DNA of 64,000 bases from Citrobacter amalonaticus (lineage in GTDB: Bacteria; Pseudomonadota; Gammaproteobacteria; Enterobacterales; Enterobacteriaceae), in contig NZ_JAGTXM010000007.1 in NCBI RefSeq assembly GCF_018252635.1, positions 92,513 to 156,512 on the forward strand. The letters run 5' to 3'. Both the position numbers and the translations under genes were made by a program. Numbering within the stretch: position 1 is the first letter of the stretch; every line of letters begins with the position of its first letter. Below the pieces are notes generated by a model, which saw nothing but the letters and a program-made list of their open reading frames with translations, had not been told where the DNA came from and made no database searches. Positions 54,256 through 62,876 of the stretch are shown in pieces.

Positions 54256-55740
54256 ATGAGCCATCACTTTATGGGCATTGATTTGGGCGGCACCGTTACC
54301 AAGGCGGGTATCTATACTGCCGAGGGTCAGGAAATCGCGGTGGCTGCGCAGACCTTACCGTTACTCAGTCCACAGCCGGGATTTTGCGAGCGCGACATGG
54401 AAGACCTTTGGCGGGCAACCTGTGAGGTGATCCGGCGTGCATTGGCTGAAAGTCACCTGTCGGCGGAACAGATTCACGGGATTGGTTTTTCTTCACATGG
54501 CAAAGGCCTTTACCTGGTGGATAAATCAGGAAAGCCGGTACGCAACGGAATTGTCTCTTCGGATTCGCGGGCACAATCTTTGGTTGCTGCCTGGAAAGCG
54601 CAGGATATCGATCGACTGGCGTATCCGCTTAGTTTTCAGCAGTTGTGGCCGTCACATCCGGCGGCGTTGCTGAGGTGGTTGAAACAGCACGAACCGGAGA
54701 ACTACGCACGTACGGGCTACGTATTGATGGCCCACGATTACATCCGTTATCGTCTGACGGGGGCGTTCACCTGCGAAGAGACCAACATTTCGGGCAGTCA
54801 GTTATTTAATTTGCAGCACAACGCTTTCGACCCAACGCTGTTTGCCCTGTTCGGCATAGAAGAGATGATGGAATGCCTGCCGAAGGTGATTGGCTCGGCA
54901 GAGCAGGCGGGGGCGCTCACGCCAGAGGCGGCTGCGTTATGTGGATTGAAAACAGGAACGCCGGTCTTTGGCGGGGTGTTTGATGTGGTTGGCGCCGCCA
55001 TCACTTCTGGCGTCTATGACAGTACACAGTTAAGTGCCGTCGCCGGGACGTGGTCGATTGCCACCCGTGTTTTTGATGACATTATCCCGGCCAACTATCC
55101 GTATGTATGGGGAAAATTCAGTATTCCGGGACACTATTTCGCTCATGAAGGTAGTCCTACCTCTGCCAGTAATCTGACCTGGTTTATTCAGCACTTTTTC
55201 CCGGACTTACAGGATGATCATGACACACTCAACCACTGGGTGGCGCGTGGGTATGAGAAATCCGACAGCATTCTATTTTTCCCCTGGCTATATGGCTCGA
55301 ATTATTGTGATTCATTACACGGCGGGTTCTTTGGGTTGGAAGGGCATCACAGCGCAGAGGACATGGTTTTCGCAATTTATCAGGGGATCGTGTTTTCACA
55401 TTTATTGCATCAGGACAAGTTGCTGCAACTTAGCGAAGGAACTCAGACCATTCGTTTTACCGGCGGGCCCACGCATTCTCGCATCTGGATGCAGATGTTT
55501 TGCGATGCCAGTAATCTCCCGCTTGAGATTGTGGACGTGGCGCAGTCTGGCTGCCGGGCGGCGGCGATGTGTGCAACGGTAGGCGCAGGGGATTATACCG
55601 GCTTTGAGCAGGCGATAAATGCGACCCAGCCGCCAGTGATTCGTCTGGAGCCTGACGCAGAGAAGCATCAACTGTTACGCCGTCGGTTCGAACGATTCAA
55701 GCGTGTGGCTGAAGCCCTGAGTTCTATTGATTGCGAGTAA
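54256..55740 (+). CDS. L-xylulokinase-like FGGY carbohydrate kinase
   Basis: The 494-aa FGGY kinase is most similar, from memory, to E. coli LyxK (L-xylulose kinase). Shared features are LSPQPGFCERDMEDLW, GIGFSSHGKGLYLVDKSGKPV, HDYIRYRLTG, EETNISGSQLFN, GLKTGTPVFGGVFDVVGAAI, EGSPTSASNLTWF and FTGGPTHSRIWMQM. It would phosphorylate an imported pentulose at C5 with ATP. The start is ATG 54256 (MSHHFMGIDLGGTVTK), after GAGAGAAGACA; an upstream extension lies inside the 3-epimerase gene. It is the last gene of the operon and is followed by a terminator. Other ketopentoses cannot be excluded as substrate. Confidence 0.92.
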   Translation: MSHHFMGIDLGGTVTKAGIYTAEGQEIAVAAQTLPLLSPQPGFCERDMEDLWRATCEVIRRALAESHLSAEQIHGIGFSSHGKGLYLVDKSGKPVRNGIVSSDSRAQSLVAAWKAQDIDRLAYPLSFQQLWPSHPAALLRWLKQHEPENYARTGYVLMAHDYIRYRLTGAFTCEETNISGSQLFNLQHNAFDPTLFALFGIEEMMECLPKVIGSAEQAGALTPEAAALCGLKTGTPVFGGVFDVVGAAITSGVYDSTQLSAVAGTWSIATRVFDDIIPANYPYVWGKFSIPGHYFAHEGSPTSASNLTWFIQHFFPDLQDDHDTLNHWVARGYEKSDSILFFPWLYGSNYCDSLHGGFFGLEGHHSAEDMVFAIYQGIVFSHLLHQDKLLQLSEGTQTIRFTGGPTHSRIWMQMFCDASNLPLEIVDVAQSGCRAAAMCATVGAGDYTGFEQAINATQPPVIRLEPDAEKHQLLRRRFERFKRVAEALSSIDCE

Positions 55741-55763
55741 AATGGTGTACCTGATTCATCATC

Positions 55764-55790
55764 GCCTGGCGTAAAGCCAGGCTTTTTTGT
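55764..55790 (+). terminator. Intrinsic terminator of the pentose operon (right edge of the block)
   Basis: GCCTGG (55764-55769) pairs with CCAGGC (55777-55782) and is followed by TTTTTTG. The distal arm and tail GCCAGGCTTTTTTGTGC (55776-55792) repeats the argH terminator exactly. Confidence 0.9.
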
Positions 55791-55798
55791 GCAAAAAA

Positions 55799-55910
55799 AA
55801 TGCGGACCACGGGGTCCGCAAAAGTTCACGTTGGCTTTAGTTATTTGGGTATGAGAGAGACTCTCAGAACGGGCAGTGGCTTCAAGGGTTAAACGAGACC
55901 GCTCCGTTTC
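55799..55910 (-). ncRNA. oxyS: OxyS small regulatory RNA
   Basis: OxyS is the peroxide-induced Hfq-binding sRNA transcribed divergently from oxyR. On the minus strand the RNA starts GAAACGGAGCGG at 55910. It contains TTTAACCCTTGAAG and the highly conserved AATAACTAAAGCCAACGTGA. It ends in the terminator hairpin GCGGACC-CCGT-GGTCCGC (55819-55802) with a T tract. Size is about 110 nt, like E. coli OxyS (109 nt). The middle part (about 55850-55875) and the terminator loop differ from E. coli. Confidence 0.9.
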
Positions 55911-56005
55911 TGTGATGGATTATCAGACAGAAAGCTTGATAGGGATAATCGTTCGTTGCTATGCTACCTATCGCCATGAACTATCGTGGCGATGGAGGAT
56001 GAATA
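55911..56005. promoter_or_regulatory. oxyS-oxyR promoter region with OxyR site
   Basis: The stretch GATAGGGATAATCGTTCGTT (55938 onward), followed by CTAT motifs at 55959, 55968 and 55981, is the OxyR-binding region. It activates oxyS and represses oxyR in E. coli. GGAGGATGAATA precedes the oxyR ATG. Confidence 0.75.
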
Positions 56006-56923
56006 ATGAATATTCGTGATCTTGAATACCTGGTGGCATTAGCCGAACATCGCCACTTCCGGCGCGCGGCGGACTCCTGTCATGTCAGCCAGCCAACGCT
56101 GAGCGGGCAAATCCGTAAGCTGGAAGATGAGCTGGGCGTGATGCTGCTGGAGCGTACGAGTCGTAAAGTGCTGTTCACCCAGGCGGGTTTACTGCTGGTG
56201 GATCAGGCACGCACCGTGCTGCGTGAGGTCAAAGTGCTCAAGGAGATGGCAAGCCAACAGGGCGAGACCATGTCAGGCCCACTGCACATTGGTTTGATCC
56301 CTACCGTGGGACCTTACCTGTTGCCGCATATTATCCCGATGCTGCATCAGACGTTCCCGAAGCTGGAAATGTATTTGCATGAAGCGCAGACCCATCAGTT
56401 GCTGGCGCAACTGGATAGCGGCAAACTTGATTGCGTGATCCTGGCACTGGTAAAAGAGAGTGAGGCCTTTATTGAAGTGCCGCTGTTCGACGAACCGATG
56501 CTGCTGGCGATTTATGAAGATCACCCGTGGGCAAATCGCGAATGCGTACCGATGTCCGATCTGGCCGGTGAAAAACTGCTGATGCTGGAAGACGGTCACT
56601 GCCTGCGCGATCAGGCGATGGGATTTTGTTTTGAAGCCGGGGCTGACGAAGACACCCACTTCCGCGCGACCAGTCTGGAAACGCTGCGTAACATGGTGGC
56701 GGCAGGAAGCGGTATTACCCTGTTGCCCGCGCTGGCGGTTCCGCAAGAACGCAAACGTGATGGCGTGGTGTATCTGCCCTGTATTAAGCCTGAGCCGCGT
56801 CGTACGGTGGGACTGGTTTATCGCCCGGGCTCACCGCTGCGCAGTCGCTATGAGCAACTGGCAGAGGCCATCCGTGGTGCGATGGATGGCCATTTCGACA
56901 AGGCGTTAAAAAAGGCGGTTTAA
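56006..56923 (+). CDS. oxyR: Hydrogen peroxide sensor and regulator OxyR
   Basis: OxyR is a LysR-type regulator that forms a C199-C208 disulfide on peroxide stress and activates katG, ahpCF, oxyS and others. The 305-aa length equals E. coli. The HTH lies near residues 18-37 ([22 protein letters not shown]). C199 and C208 are both present in [18 protein letters not shown]. The 3' end overlaps the convergent sthA by 18 bp. Targets in this window are oxyS and katG. Confidence 0.98.
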   Translation: MNIRDLEYLVALAEHRHFRRAADSCHVSQPTLSGQIRKLEDELGVMLLERTSRKVLFTQAGLLLVDQARTVLREVKVLKEMASQQGETMSGPLHIGLIPTVGPYLLPHIIPMLHQTFPKLEMYLHEAQTHQLLAQLDSGKLDCVILALVKESEAFIEVPLFDEPMLLAIYEDHPWANRECVPMSDLAGEKLLMLEDGHCLRDQAMGFCFEAGADEDTHFRATSLETLRNMVAAGSGITLLPALAVPQERKRDGVVYLPCIKPEPRRTVGLVYRPGSPLRSRYEQLAEAIRGAMDGHFDKALKKAV

Positions 56924-58306
56924 GCCATTTAATGCCGCTACCCGGTAGGCTTCCGCCATGGTCGGGTAGTTAAAGGTGGTGTTAACGAAGTACTCGATTG
57001 TGTTACCGCCACCTTTTTGCTCCATGATTGCCTGACCGATATGAATAATCTCGGCTGCGCGCTCGCCAAAGCAGTGAATTCCCAGAATCTCTTTCGTTTC
57101 CCGATGGAATAAAATCTTCAGCGTGCCCACGTTCATGCCAACGATTTGCGCGCGCGCCAGATGTTTAAACTGGGCACGTCCCACTTCGTAAGGCACTTTC
57201 ATTGCAGTCAGCTGCTGTTCAGTTTTGCCAACGGAACTGATCTCCGGAATGGTGTAAATGCCGGTGGGGATATCTTCAATCAGGTGCGCGTTCGCTTCGC
57301 CTTTCACTAACGCCTGAGCGGCAATGCGTCCCTGGTCGTATGCAGCGGATGCCAGGCTCGGATAACCAATCACGTCGCCTACCGCGTAAACGTGCGGCAG
57401 TGCGGTCTGGTACATGCTGTTGACCTTGAGCTGCCCACGGCTGTCGGTTTCCAGACCGATATTCTGTAACGCCAGGGAATCGGTATTCCCGGTACGACCA
57501 TTGGCATACAGCAGGCAATCGGCCTTTAGTTTCTTACCGGACTTGAGGTGCATGATCACGCCGTCGTCGCAGCCTTCAATCTTCTCATACTCTTCATTGT
57601 GGCGAATGACGACGCCGCTGTTCCAGAAGTGGTAAGAGAGGGAGTCGGACATCTCCTGGTCGAGGAACGCCAGCAGACGGTCGCGGGTGTTGATAAGATC
57701 AACTTTGACCTCCATTCCGCGGAAGATCGACGCATATTCACAGCCAATTACCCCCGCGCCATAAATGATTACGTGGCGAGGTTCATGGTGCAGGCTGAGA
57801 ATGGAATCGCTGTCATAAATACGCGGGTGCGAGAAATCCACGTCTGCCGGATGATAAGGGCGCGATCCGCAGGCAATGACAAATTTCTCTGCCGTCAGGG
57901 TTTCAACCGTACCGTCATGGCATTCCAGCGCCAGCGTGTGTTCGTCAACAAAATGGGCGTTGCCCTGCAAGATTTCGCAGTGGTTTCGCTCATAAAAACC
58001 CTGTCGCATTCGCGTTTGCTGGTTAATCACGTTGTCGGCATGGTTAAGAATATCGGCGAATGAGGAACGAAGCAGGCGGGAATGATCGCTGTAAAGGGGG
58101 TTTTGATTGAATTCGATAATACGACTGACTGCGTGGCGGAGCGCTTTCGATGGGATGGTGCCCCAGTGGGTGCAACCGCCGCCAACGTTATGATAACGCT
58201 CGATAACGGCAACGCGAGCTCCTTGCTTAACCAGACCCATTGCAGCGCCTTCGCCGCCGGGGCCGGAACCTATTACTATGGCATCGTAATCGTAGGAATG
58301 TGGCAT
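56906..58306 (-). CDS. sthA: Soluble pyridine nucleotide transhydrogenase SthA
   Basis: SthA is a FAD flavoprotein that reoxidises surplus NADPH with NAD. The 466-aa length equals E. coli. The FAD-binding motif is [14 protein letters not shown] and the NAD(P) motif is [15 protein letters not shown]. The usual disulfide motif is reduced to [14 protein letters not shown] with Thr in place of the second Cys, a hallmark of this enzyme compared with lipoamide dehydrogenase. The start ATG is at 58304-58306. Confidence 0.98.
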   Translation of the reverse strand: MPHSYDYDAIVIGSGPGGEGAAMGLVKQGARVAVIERYHNVGGGCTHWGTIPSKALRHAVSRIIEFNQNPLYSDHSRLLRSSFADILNHADNVINQQTRMRQGFYERNHCEILQGNAHFVDEHTLALECHDGTVETLTAEKFVIACGSRPYHPADVDFSHPRIYDSDSILSLHHEPRHVIIYGAGVIGCEYASIFRGMEVKVDLINTRDRLLAFLDQEMSDSLSYHFWNSGVVIRHNEEYEKIEGCDDGVIMHLKSGKKLKADCLLYANGRTGNTDSLALQNIGLETDSRGQLKVNSMYQTALPHVYAVGDVIGYPSLASAAYDQGRIAAQALVKGEANAHLIEDIPTGIYTIPEISSVGKTEQQLTAMKVPYEVGRAQFKHLARAQIVGMNVGTLKILFHRETKEILGIHCFGERAAEIIHIGQAIMEQKGGGNTIEYFVNTTFNYPTMAEAYRVAALNGLNRLF

Positions 58307-58507
58307 GGTAAGGCTTACCTGTTCTTATACATAAAAGCAACAGAATAGTAACATCATTGCCGGGATAACCCAATTATCGTTGTGCTTTTTTGCGAAGCTG
58401 AAGCACAAACTGCGCGTAAACAATCATTCACAAAGCGGAACAAGCAGATTAACTTTGAACTCTGGTATAGTGCCAGACAAGACATGTGGAAGGATTCAGA
58501 CATCGTG

Positions 58508-59155
58508 ATGGGCGTTAGAGCGCAGCAAAAAGAAAAAACCCGGCGTTCGCTGGTTGAAGCCGCATTTAGTCAATTGAGCGCGGAGCGTAGCTTCGCCAGT
58601 CTCAGTTTGCGTGAAGTCGCACGTGAAGCGGGCATTGCGCCAACCTCCTTTTATCGTCATTTCCGTGATGTTGATGAGCTCGGCCTGACCATGGTCGATG
58701 AAAGTGGCCTGATGCTGCGTCAGTTGATGCGCCAGGCTCGTCAACGTATTGCCAAGGGCGGGAGTGTGATCCGGACCTCGGTCTCTACATTTATGGAGTT
58801 CATCGGTAACAACCCCAACGCCTTCCGTTTATTATTGCGTGAACGTTCTGGCACCTCAGCGGCGTTCCGTGCTGCCGTTGCGCGAGAAATTCAGCACTTT
58901 ATCGCGGAACTTGCAGACTATCTGGAAATCGAAAACCATATGCCGCGCGCGTTTACTGAAGCACAGGCAGAAGCGATGGTAACGATTGTCTTCAGCGCAG
59001 GCGCCGAGGCGCTGGACGTGGGCGCAGAACAGCGCCGACAGTTAGAAGAGCGACTGGTACTGCAACTGCGCATGATTTCGAAAGGCGCGTATTACTGGTA
59101 TCGCCGTGAACAAGAGAAGATGCCCCTCATTCCGGGTAACGTGAAGGAAGAGTAA
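58508..59155 (+). CDS. fabR: Unsaturated fatty acid synthesis repressor FabR
   Basis: FabR is a TetR-family repressor of fabA and fabB that senses the balance of unsaturated acyl-CoA/acyl-ACP. The 215-aa protein has the [24 protein letters not shown] near residues 30-50 and closely follows E. coli FabR to the end ([15 protein letters not shown]). I use ATG 58508 ([20 protein letters not shown]). An in-frame ATG 24 nt earlier and a longer open stretch exist. The stop codon overlaps the yijD ATG by one base, so both are co-transcribed. Confidence 0.96.
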   Translation: MGVRAQQKEKTRRSLVEAAFSQLSAERSFASLSLREVAREAGIAPTSFYRHFRDVDELGLTMVDESGLMLRQLMRQARQRIAKGGSVIRTSVSTFMEFIGNNPNAFRLLLRERSGTSAAFRAAVAREIQHFIAELADYLEIENHMPRAFTEAQAEAMVTIVFSAGAEALDVGAEQRRQLEERLVLQLRMISKGAYYWYRREQEKMPLIPGNVKEE

Positions 59156-59514
59156 TGAAACAGTCAGTTCAGGATAAAGGTACGCTGCTGCTGGCGCTGG
59201 TCGCTGGCTTGTCGATCAATGGCACATTCGCGGCGCTGTTTAGCTCCATCGTGCCGTTCTCTGTATTCCCGATTATCTCGCTGGTGCTGACGGTGTACTG
59301 TCTGCATCAACGTTATCAGAATCGCACCATGCCTGTGGGGTTACCGGGCCTGTCTGCCGCCTGCTTTATCCTCGGCGTTCTGCTTTATAGTACCGTGGTG
59401 CGCGCGGAGTATCCGGCTATCGGTTCCAACTTCTTCCCGGCGGTACTGTCGGTCATTCTGGTCTTCTGGATTGGCGTGAAAATGCGTAATCGCAAGCAGG
59501 AAGTGTCGGAATAA
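59155..59514 (+). CDS. yijD: Inner membrane protein YijD (DUF1422)
   Basis: The 119-aa protein has four predicted membrane helices and no known biochemical function. It is translationally coupled to fabR (TAATG overlap), a conserved arrangement in enterobacteria. That may indicate a link to membrane lipid balance, though this is not proven. Confidence 0.95.
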   Translation: MKQSVQDKGTLLLALVAGLSINGTFAALFSSIVPFSVFPIISLVLTVYCLHQRYQNRTMPVGLPGLSAACFILGVLLYSTVVRAEYPAIGSNFFPAVLSVILVFWIGVKMRNRKQEVSE

Positions 59515-59523
59515 GCGCGGCGG

Positions 59524-59555
59524 ACCGGATGAGACGCGGCGCGTCATCATCCGGT
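59524..59555. repeat. REP-like hairpin between convergent yijD and trmA
   Basis: ACCGGATGA (59524-59532) and TCATCCGGT (59547-59555) form the outer arms, with an inner GACGC/GCGTC stem. It lies 9 bp before the trmA end and may act as a transcript boundary for both convergent genes. Confidence 0.75.
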
Positions 59556-59563
59556 ACTGGAAA

Positions 59564-60664
59564 TCACTTCTCCGTCAACAACACCCCGCACTCCATGTGG
59601 TGCGTATACGGGAACTGATCAAACAGCGCCAGACGTGACACCTTGTGCGTCTGGCACAGTGTTTGCAGATTCTTACACAGCGTCTCCGGGTTGCAGGAGA
59701 TGTACAGAATACGCGGATACGCCTGCACCATCTTCTCGGTTTCGCTGTCCAGGCCGCTACGGGGCGGATCGACAAAAATCGTTTCGCACTGATAGCTTTT
59801 CAGATCGATGCCTTGCAGGCGGTTAAACTCGCGCACGCCGTTCATCGCCTGAGTAAACTCTTCTGCTGCCATGCGGATAATCTGCACATTATCAATCTGG
59901 TTCGCCGCAATGTTGTACTGCGCGGCGGCAACGGACGGCTTGGCAATTTCAGTCGCCAGGACGCGATCAAAGTTACGCGCCAGCGCGAGTGAAAAGTTGC
60001 CATTTCCGCAGTACAGTTCAAGCAGGTCGCCTTTCGATGCGCGGGTGACATCCAGCGCCCACTCCAGCATCTGAATGTTCATTGCCGCATTGGGCTGTGT
60101 AAAACTGTTTTCGACCTGGCGGTAGATCATCTCTTTGCCCGCAACCGGCAAACGTTCGTCGATGTAATCCTGGTCCAGCGCGATTTTGGTTTTCGTCGCG
60201 CGGCCAATCAGATGCACATTCAGGTTCTGCGCACGCAGAGCTTCGCGCAACGCGTCGGCGGCTTCACGCCACTCGTCGTCCAGCTTTTTATGATACAGCA
60301 GCGAAACCACCGCCTGATTGCTCATGGTGGTGAGGTAATCAATCTGGAACAGCTTATGGCGCAGTACGTGATTGTCGCGTACGCCAGCGATCATCGCGGT
60401 CATTAACTGATTGATCAGTTCACTCGCCGCCGGGAAGCTGTCGACGCGGATCCGGCTTTTGCTCTGCTGATCAAAAATGATGTGATACAGGTCGTCGCCG
60501 TCGTGCCAGATGCGGAACTCCGCACGCATGCGGTAGTGGCTGACCGGCGAGCGAAACACTTCCGGAACCAGGTCAGAAAAGGGCGCCATCATACTCTGCA
60601 AGCGCACGACTTTCTCGGCGAGCTGCGCGTCATACTGTTCTGTCGGAAGGTGTTCGGGGGTCAT
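59564..60664 (-). CDS. trmA: tRNA (uracil-5-)-methyltransferase TrmA
   Basis: TrmA makes ribothymidine at position 54 of the T-loop in tRNAs (and the matching site of tmRNA), using SAM. The 366-aa protein has the SAM-binding motif [24 protein letters not shown], the nucleophilic Cys in YISCNPETL and the C-terminal general-base region HHMECGVLL. The start ATG 60662-60664 ([15 protein letters not shown]) gives the E. coli length. A longer in-frame opening runs into the btuB control region and is rejected. Confidence 0.98.
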   Translation of the reverse strand: MTPEHLPTEQYDAQLAEKVVRLQSMMAPFSDLVPEVFRSPVSHYRMRAEFRIWHDGDDLYHIIFDQQSKSRIRVDSFPAASELINQLMTAMIAGVRDNHVLRHKLFQIDYLTTMSNQAVVSLLYHKKLDDEWREAADALREALRAQNLNVHLIGRATKTKIALDQDYIDERLPVAGKEMIYRQVENSFTQPNAAMNIQMLEWALDVTRASKGDLLELYCGNGNFSLALARNFDRVLATEIAKPSVAAAQYNIAANQIDNVQIIRMAAEEFTQAMNGVREFNRLQGIDLKSYQCETIFVDPPRSGLDSETEKMVQAYPRILYISCNPETLCKNLQTLCQTHKVSRLALFDQFPYTHHMECGVLLTEK

Positions 60665-60793
60665 GATGTATCCTGAAAAATATAAGTACGCGGGGATTGT
60701 AGGGATTGCACAACAGATGTCCAGACATTGATGACTTCCAATATTTAACAAACGCGCTGGACAGTAAGATGTTACAAACTGTAGCATCCGTGT

Positions 60794-61037
60794 GCCGGTC
60801 CTGTGAGTTAATAGGGAATCCAGTGTAAATCTGGAGCTGACGCGCAGCGGTAAGGAAAGGTGAAATGAGAGCGTAAGCAGACACTGCCCTCGGGTGGGAA
60901 GTCTTCATTTCTATTATCTCTGACGGGGATAACCTTCCAAGCCCGAAGACCTGCCGGCTTACGTCGCAACTGGTTTTCATCATCGCGTACTATCGGTGGG
61001 ACCTGCGGCATCCTTCTTATATTGTGGATGCTTTACA
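60794..61037 (+). ncRNA. Cobalamin (adenosylcobalamin) riboswitch of btuB
   Basis: The leader begins with GCCGGTCCTGTGAGTTAATA and contains GGGAATCCAGTG. The B12 box GCCCGAAGACCTGCC lies at 60941-60955 and closes the P1 helix with the first bases (GACCTGCCGGC, 60948-60958). The expression platform is a hairpin, GCATCC (61008-61013) with GGATGC (61026-61031), just before the ATG at 61038. On ligand binding it hides the ribosome binding site, as in E. coli btuB. Confidence 0.95.
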
Positions 61038-62876
61038 ATGATTAAAAAAACATCGCTGTTGACGGCGCTCTCCGTCACGGCCTTTTCGGGTTGGGCACAG
61101 GATGCCACCCCTGACACGCTTGTCGTGACAGCAAATCGTTTTCAACAACCTGTTAATACCGTTCTGGCTCCTACAGATATCGTTACCCGTGAGGATATCG
61201 AACGCTGGCAGTCCCGAACCGTTCTGGATGTCATGCGCCGTCTGCCTGGCGTGGATGTCGCTCAGAATGGCGGCATGGGGCAAAGTTCTTCTCTGTTTGT
61301 GCGAGGGACTGAAGCGAAACACGTGCTGGTGTTAGTGGACGGTATTCCGGTCGCCCGTCCGGGCATTTCGAATAACTCCGATATTGATCAGATCCCTGTT
61401 TCGCTGGTGCAGCGCATCGAATATATCCGCGGCCCGCGTTCAGCGATTTATGGTTCCGGTGCGATTGGCGGCGTGGTGAACATCATCACCATGACGGGTG
61501 AGGAGCGCTCGCAGATCAATGCGGGCGTGGGGTCAAAAGGTTATCAGCAATATGACGGCACTTACCGCCAACGTTTTGGCGATACCGTGGTAACCGCGGC
61601 CGGGTCTTATCAGACCACCAAAGGCTTCGACGTTCAGCCGCGCTCCAGCTACAGCGGCGATAGCGATCGCGATGGCTATCGTAATAAGCTGTTCTGGGGA
61701 GGCGTTGAGCACAAATTTAACGATCAATTCGATGGTTACTTTCGTGGCTACGGCTATGCCAGTAATGCCGATTATGACCAGGGGAACTGGGGTTATGACG
61801 GCGGAAACGACGAGCATCAGAATTACACCCAGTCGTGGGATACAGGGCTGCGCTTCAATTCCGGTATCTACTCTTCGCAACTGGTCGCCAATTACCAGCG
61901 TATTAAGGACTATAACTACAGCAGCCTGAACGGGCGCTATGCGACCGGTTATAGCCTTGATGATATGGAACAGCGCTACGTCCAGTGGGGCAACAACGTT
62001 GTTGTCGGACACGGCGCTGTCAGTGCCGGTGCCGACTGGAAGCAAGAAAAGCTGATGTCCTTTGGCGAGTATGGGACAGACAACTATAAACGTGATAACA
62101 CGGGGCTCTATCTCACCGGGCAACAGCAGGTTGATAGCGTGACCCTGGAAGCATCTGGTCGTGAAGACCATGACGACCAGTTTGGCTGGCATGGCACCTG
62201 GCAAACGGCGGCGGGCTGGCAGTTTGTTGATGACTATAAAGTAACGCTCTCTTACGGCACTGGCTTCCTTGCGCCTTCATTGGGGCAGCAGTTTGGTGCG
62301 GAGCGTTTTGGCATTGCCTCTAACCCTAATCTGAAGCCGGAAGAGTCGAAGCAGTGGGAAGCCGGGCTGGAAGGGCTAACAGGTCCGCTTGACTGGCGCC
62401 TGTCGACCTATCGCTACAAAATTCAGAATCTGATCGACTACAACAACAATACCTACTTCAACGTCAATTCCGCGACCATCAAAGGGCTGGAATGGACGGG
62501 GAACCTGACGACCGGGCCGGTCGATCATCGCTTAACGTTGCAGTATGTTGATCCGCGTGATGATGAAACCGATCAGCAGCTATACCGCCGCGCTAAACAG
62601 CAGGTGAAGTATGAGCTGAGCGGACAGGTCTACGATCTGGGCTGGGATGTGACCTATCAGTATATTGGCGAGCGTTATGATTACGACTACGACAATGCCC
62701 GTAAGGTAAAAATGGGCGGGCTGAGCGTATGGGACATCGGACTTTCATATCCAGTCACCTCACATCTCACAGTTCGTGGTAAAATAGCCAACCTGTTCGA
62801 CAAAGATTACGAGACAGTTTATGGCTACCAAACTGCAGGACGGGAATACACCTTGTCTGGCAGCTACACCTTCTGA
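61038..62876 (+). CDS. btuB: Vitamin B12 TonB-dependent outer membrane receptor BtuB (divergent allele)
   Basis: BtuB imports cobalamins across the outer membrane with energy from TonB. The 612-aa product has a signal peptide (MIKKTSLLTALSVTAFSGWA) and a TonB box DTLVVTA. The plug domain has RRLPGVDVAQNGG and RGPRSAIYGSGAIGGVVNIIT, and an Asp-rich loop (SGDSDRDGYRNK) may bind calcium. The 22-strand barrel ends in SGSYTF. The barrel loops differ greatly from E. coli BtuB as I remember it, while the last about 45 residues are identical. The riboswitch upstream confirms the B12 link. The 3' end overlaps murI by 56 bp in another frame. Confidence 0.95.
   Translation: MIKKTSLLTALSVTAFSGWAQDATPDTLVVTANRFQQPVNTVLAPTDIVTREDIERWQSRTVLDVMRRLPGVDVAQNGGMGQSSSLFVRGTEAKHVLVLVDGIPVARPGISNNSDIDQIPVSLVQRIEYIRGPRSAIYGSGAIGGVVNIITMTGEERSQINAGVGSKGYQQYDGTYRQRFGDTVVTAAGSYQTTKGFDVQPRSSYSGDSDRDGYRNKLFWGGVEHKFNDQFDGYFRGYGYASNADYDQGNWGYDGGNDEHQNYTQSWDTGLRFNSGIYSSQLVANYQRIKDYNYSSLNGRYATGYSLDDMEQRYVQWGNNVVVGHGAVSAGADWKQEKLMSFGEYGTDNYKRDNTGLYLTGQQQVDSVTLEASGREDHDDQFGWHGTWQTAAGWQFVDDYKVTLSYGTGFLAPSLGQQFGAERFGIASNPNLKPEESKQWEAGLEGLTGPLDWRLSTYRYKIQNLIDYNNNTYFNVNSATIKGLEWTGNLTTGPVDHRLTLQYVDPRDDETDQQLYRRAKQQVKYELSGQVYDLGWDVTYQYIGERYDYDYDNARKVKMGGLSVWDIGLSYPVTSHLTVRGKIANLFDKDYETVYGYQTAGREYTLSGSYTF

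Noticed and set aside
48738-55740. An lsr-type autoinducer-2 operon
   Set aside because: The binding protein resembles LsrB, but there is no LsrF/LsrG, the kinase looks like LyxK, and two pentose-phosphate epimerases are present.
61008-61031. GCATCC/GGATGC hairpin before btuB as an intrinsic terminator
   Set aside because: It has no T tract and covers the translation start region, so it is the sequestering hairpin of the riboswitch.
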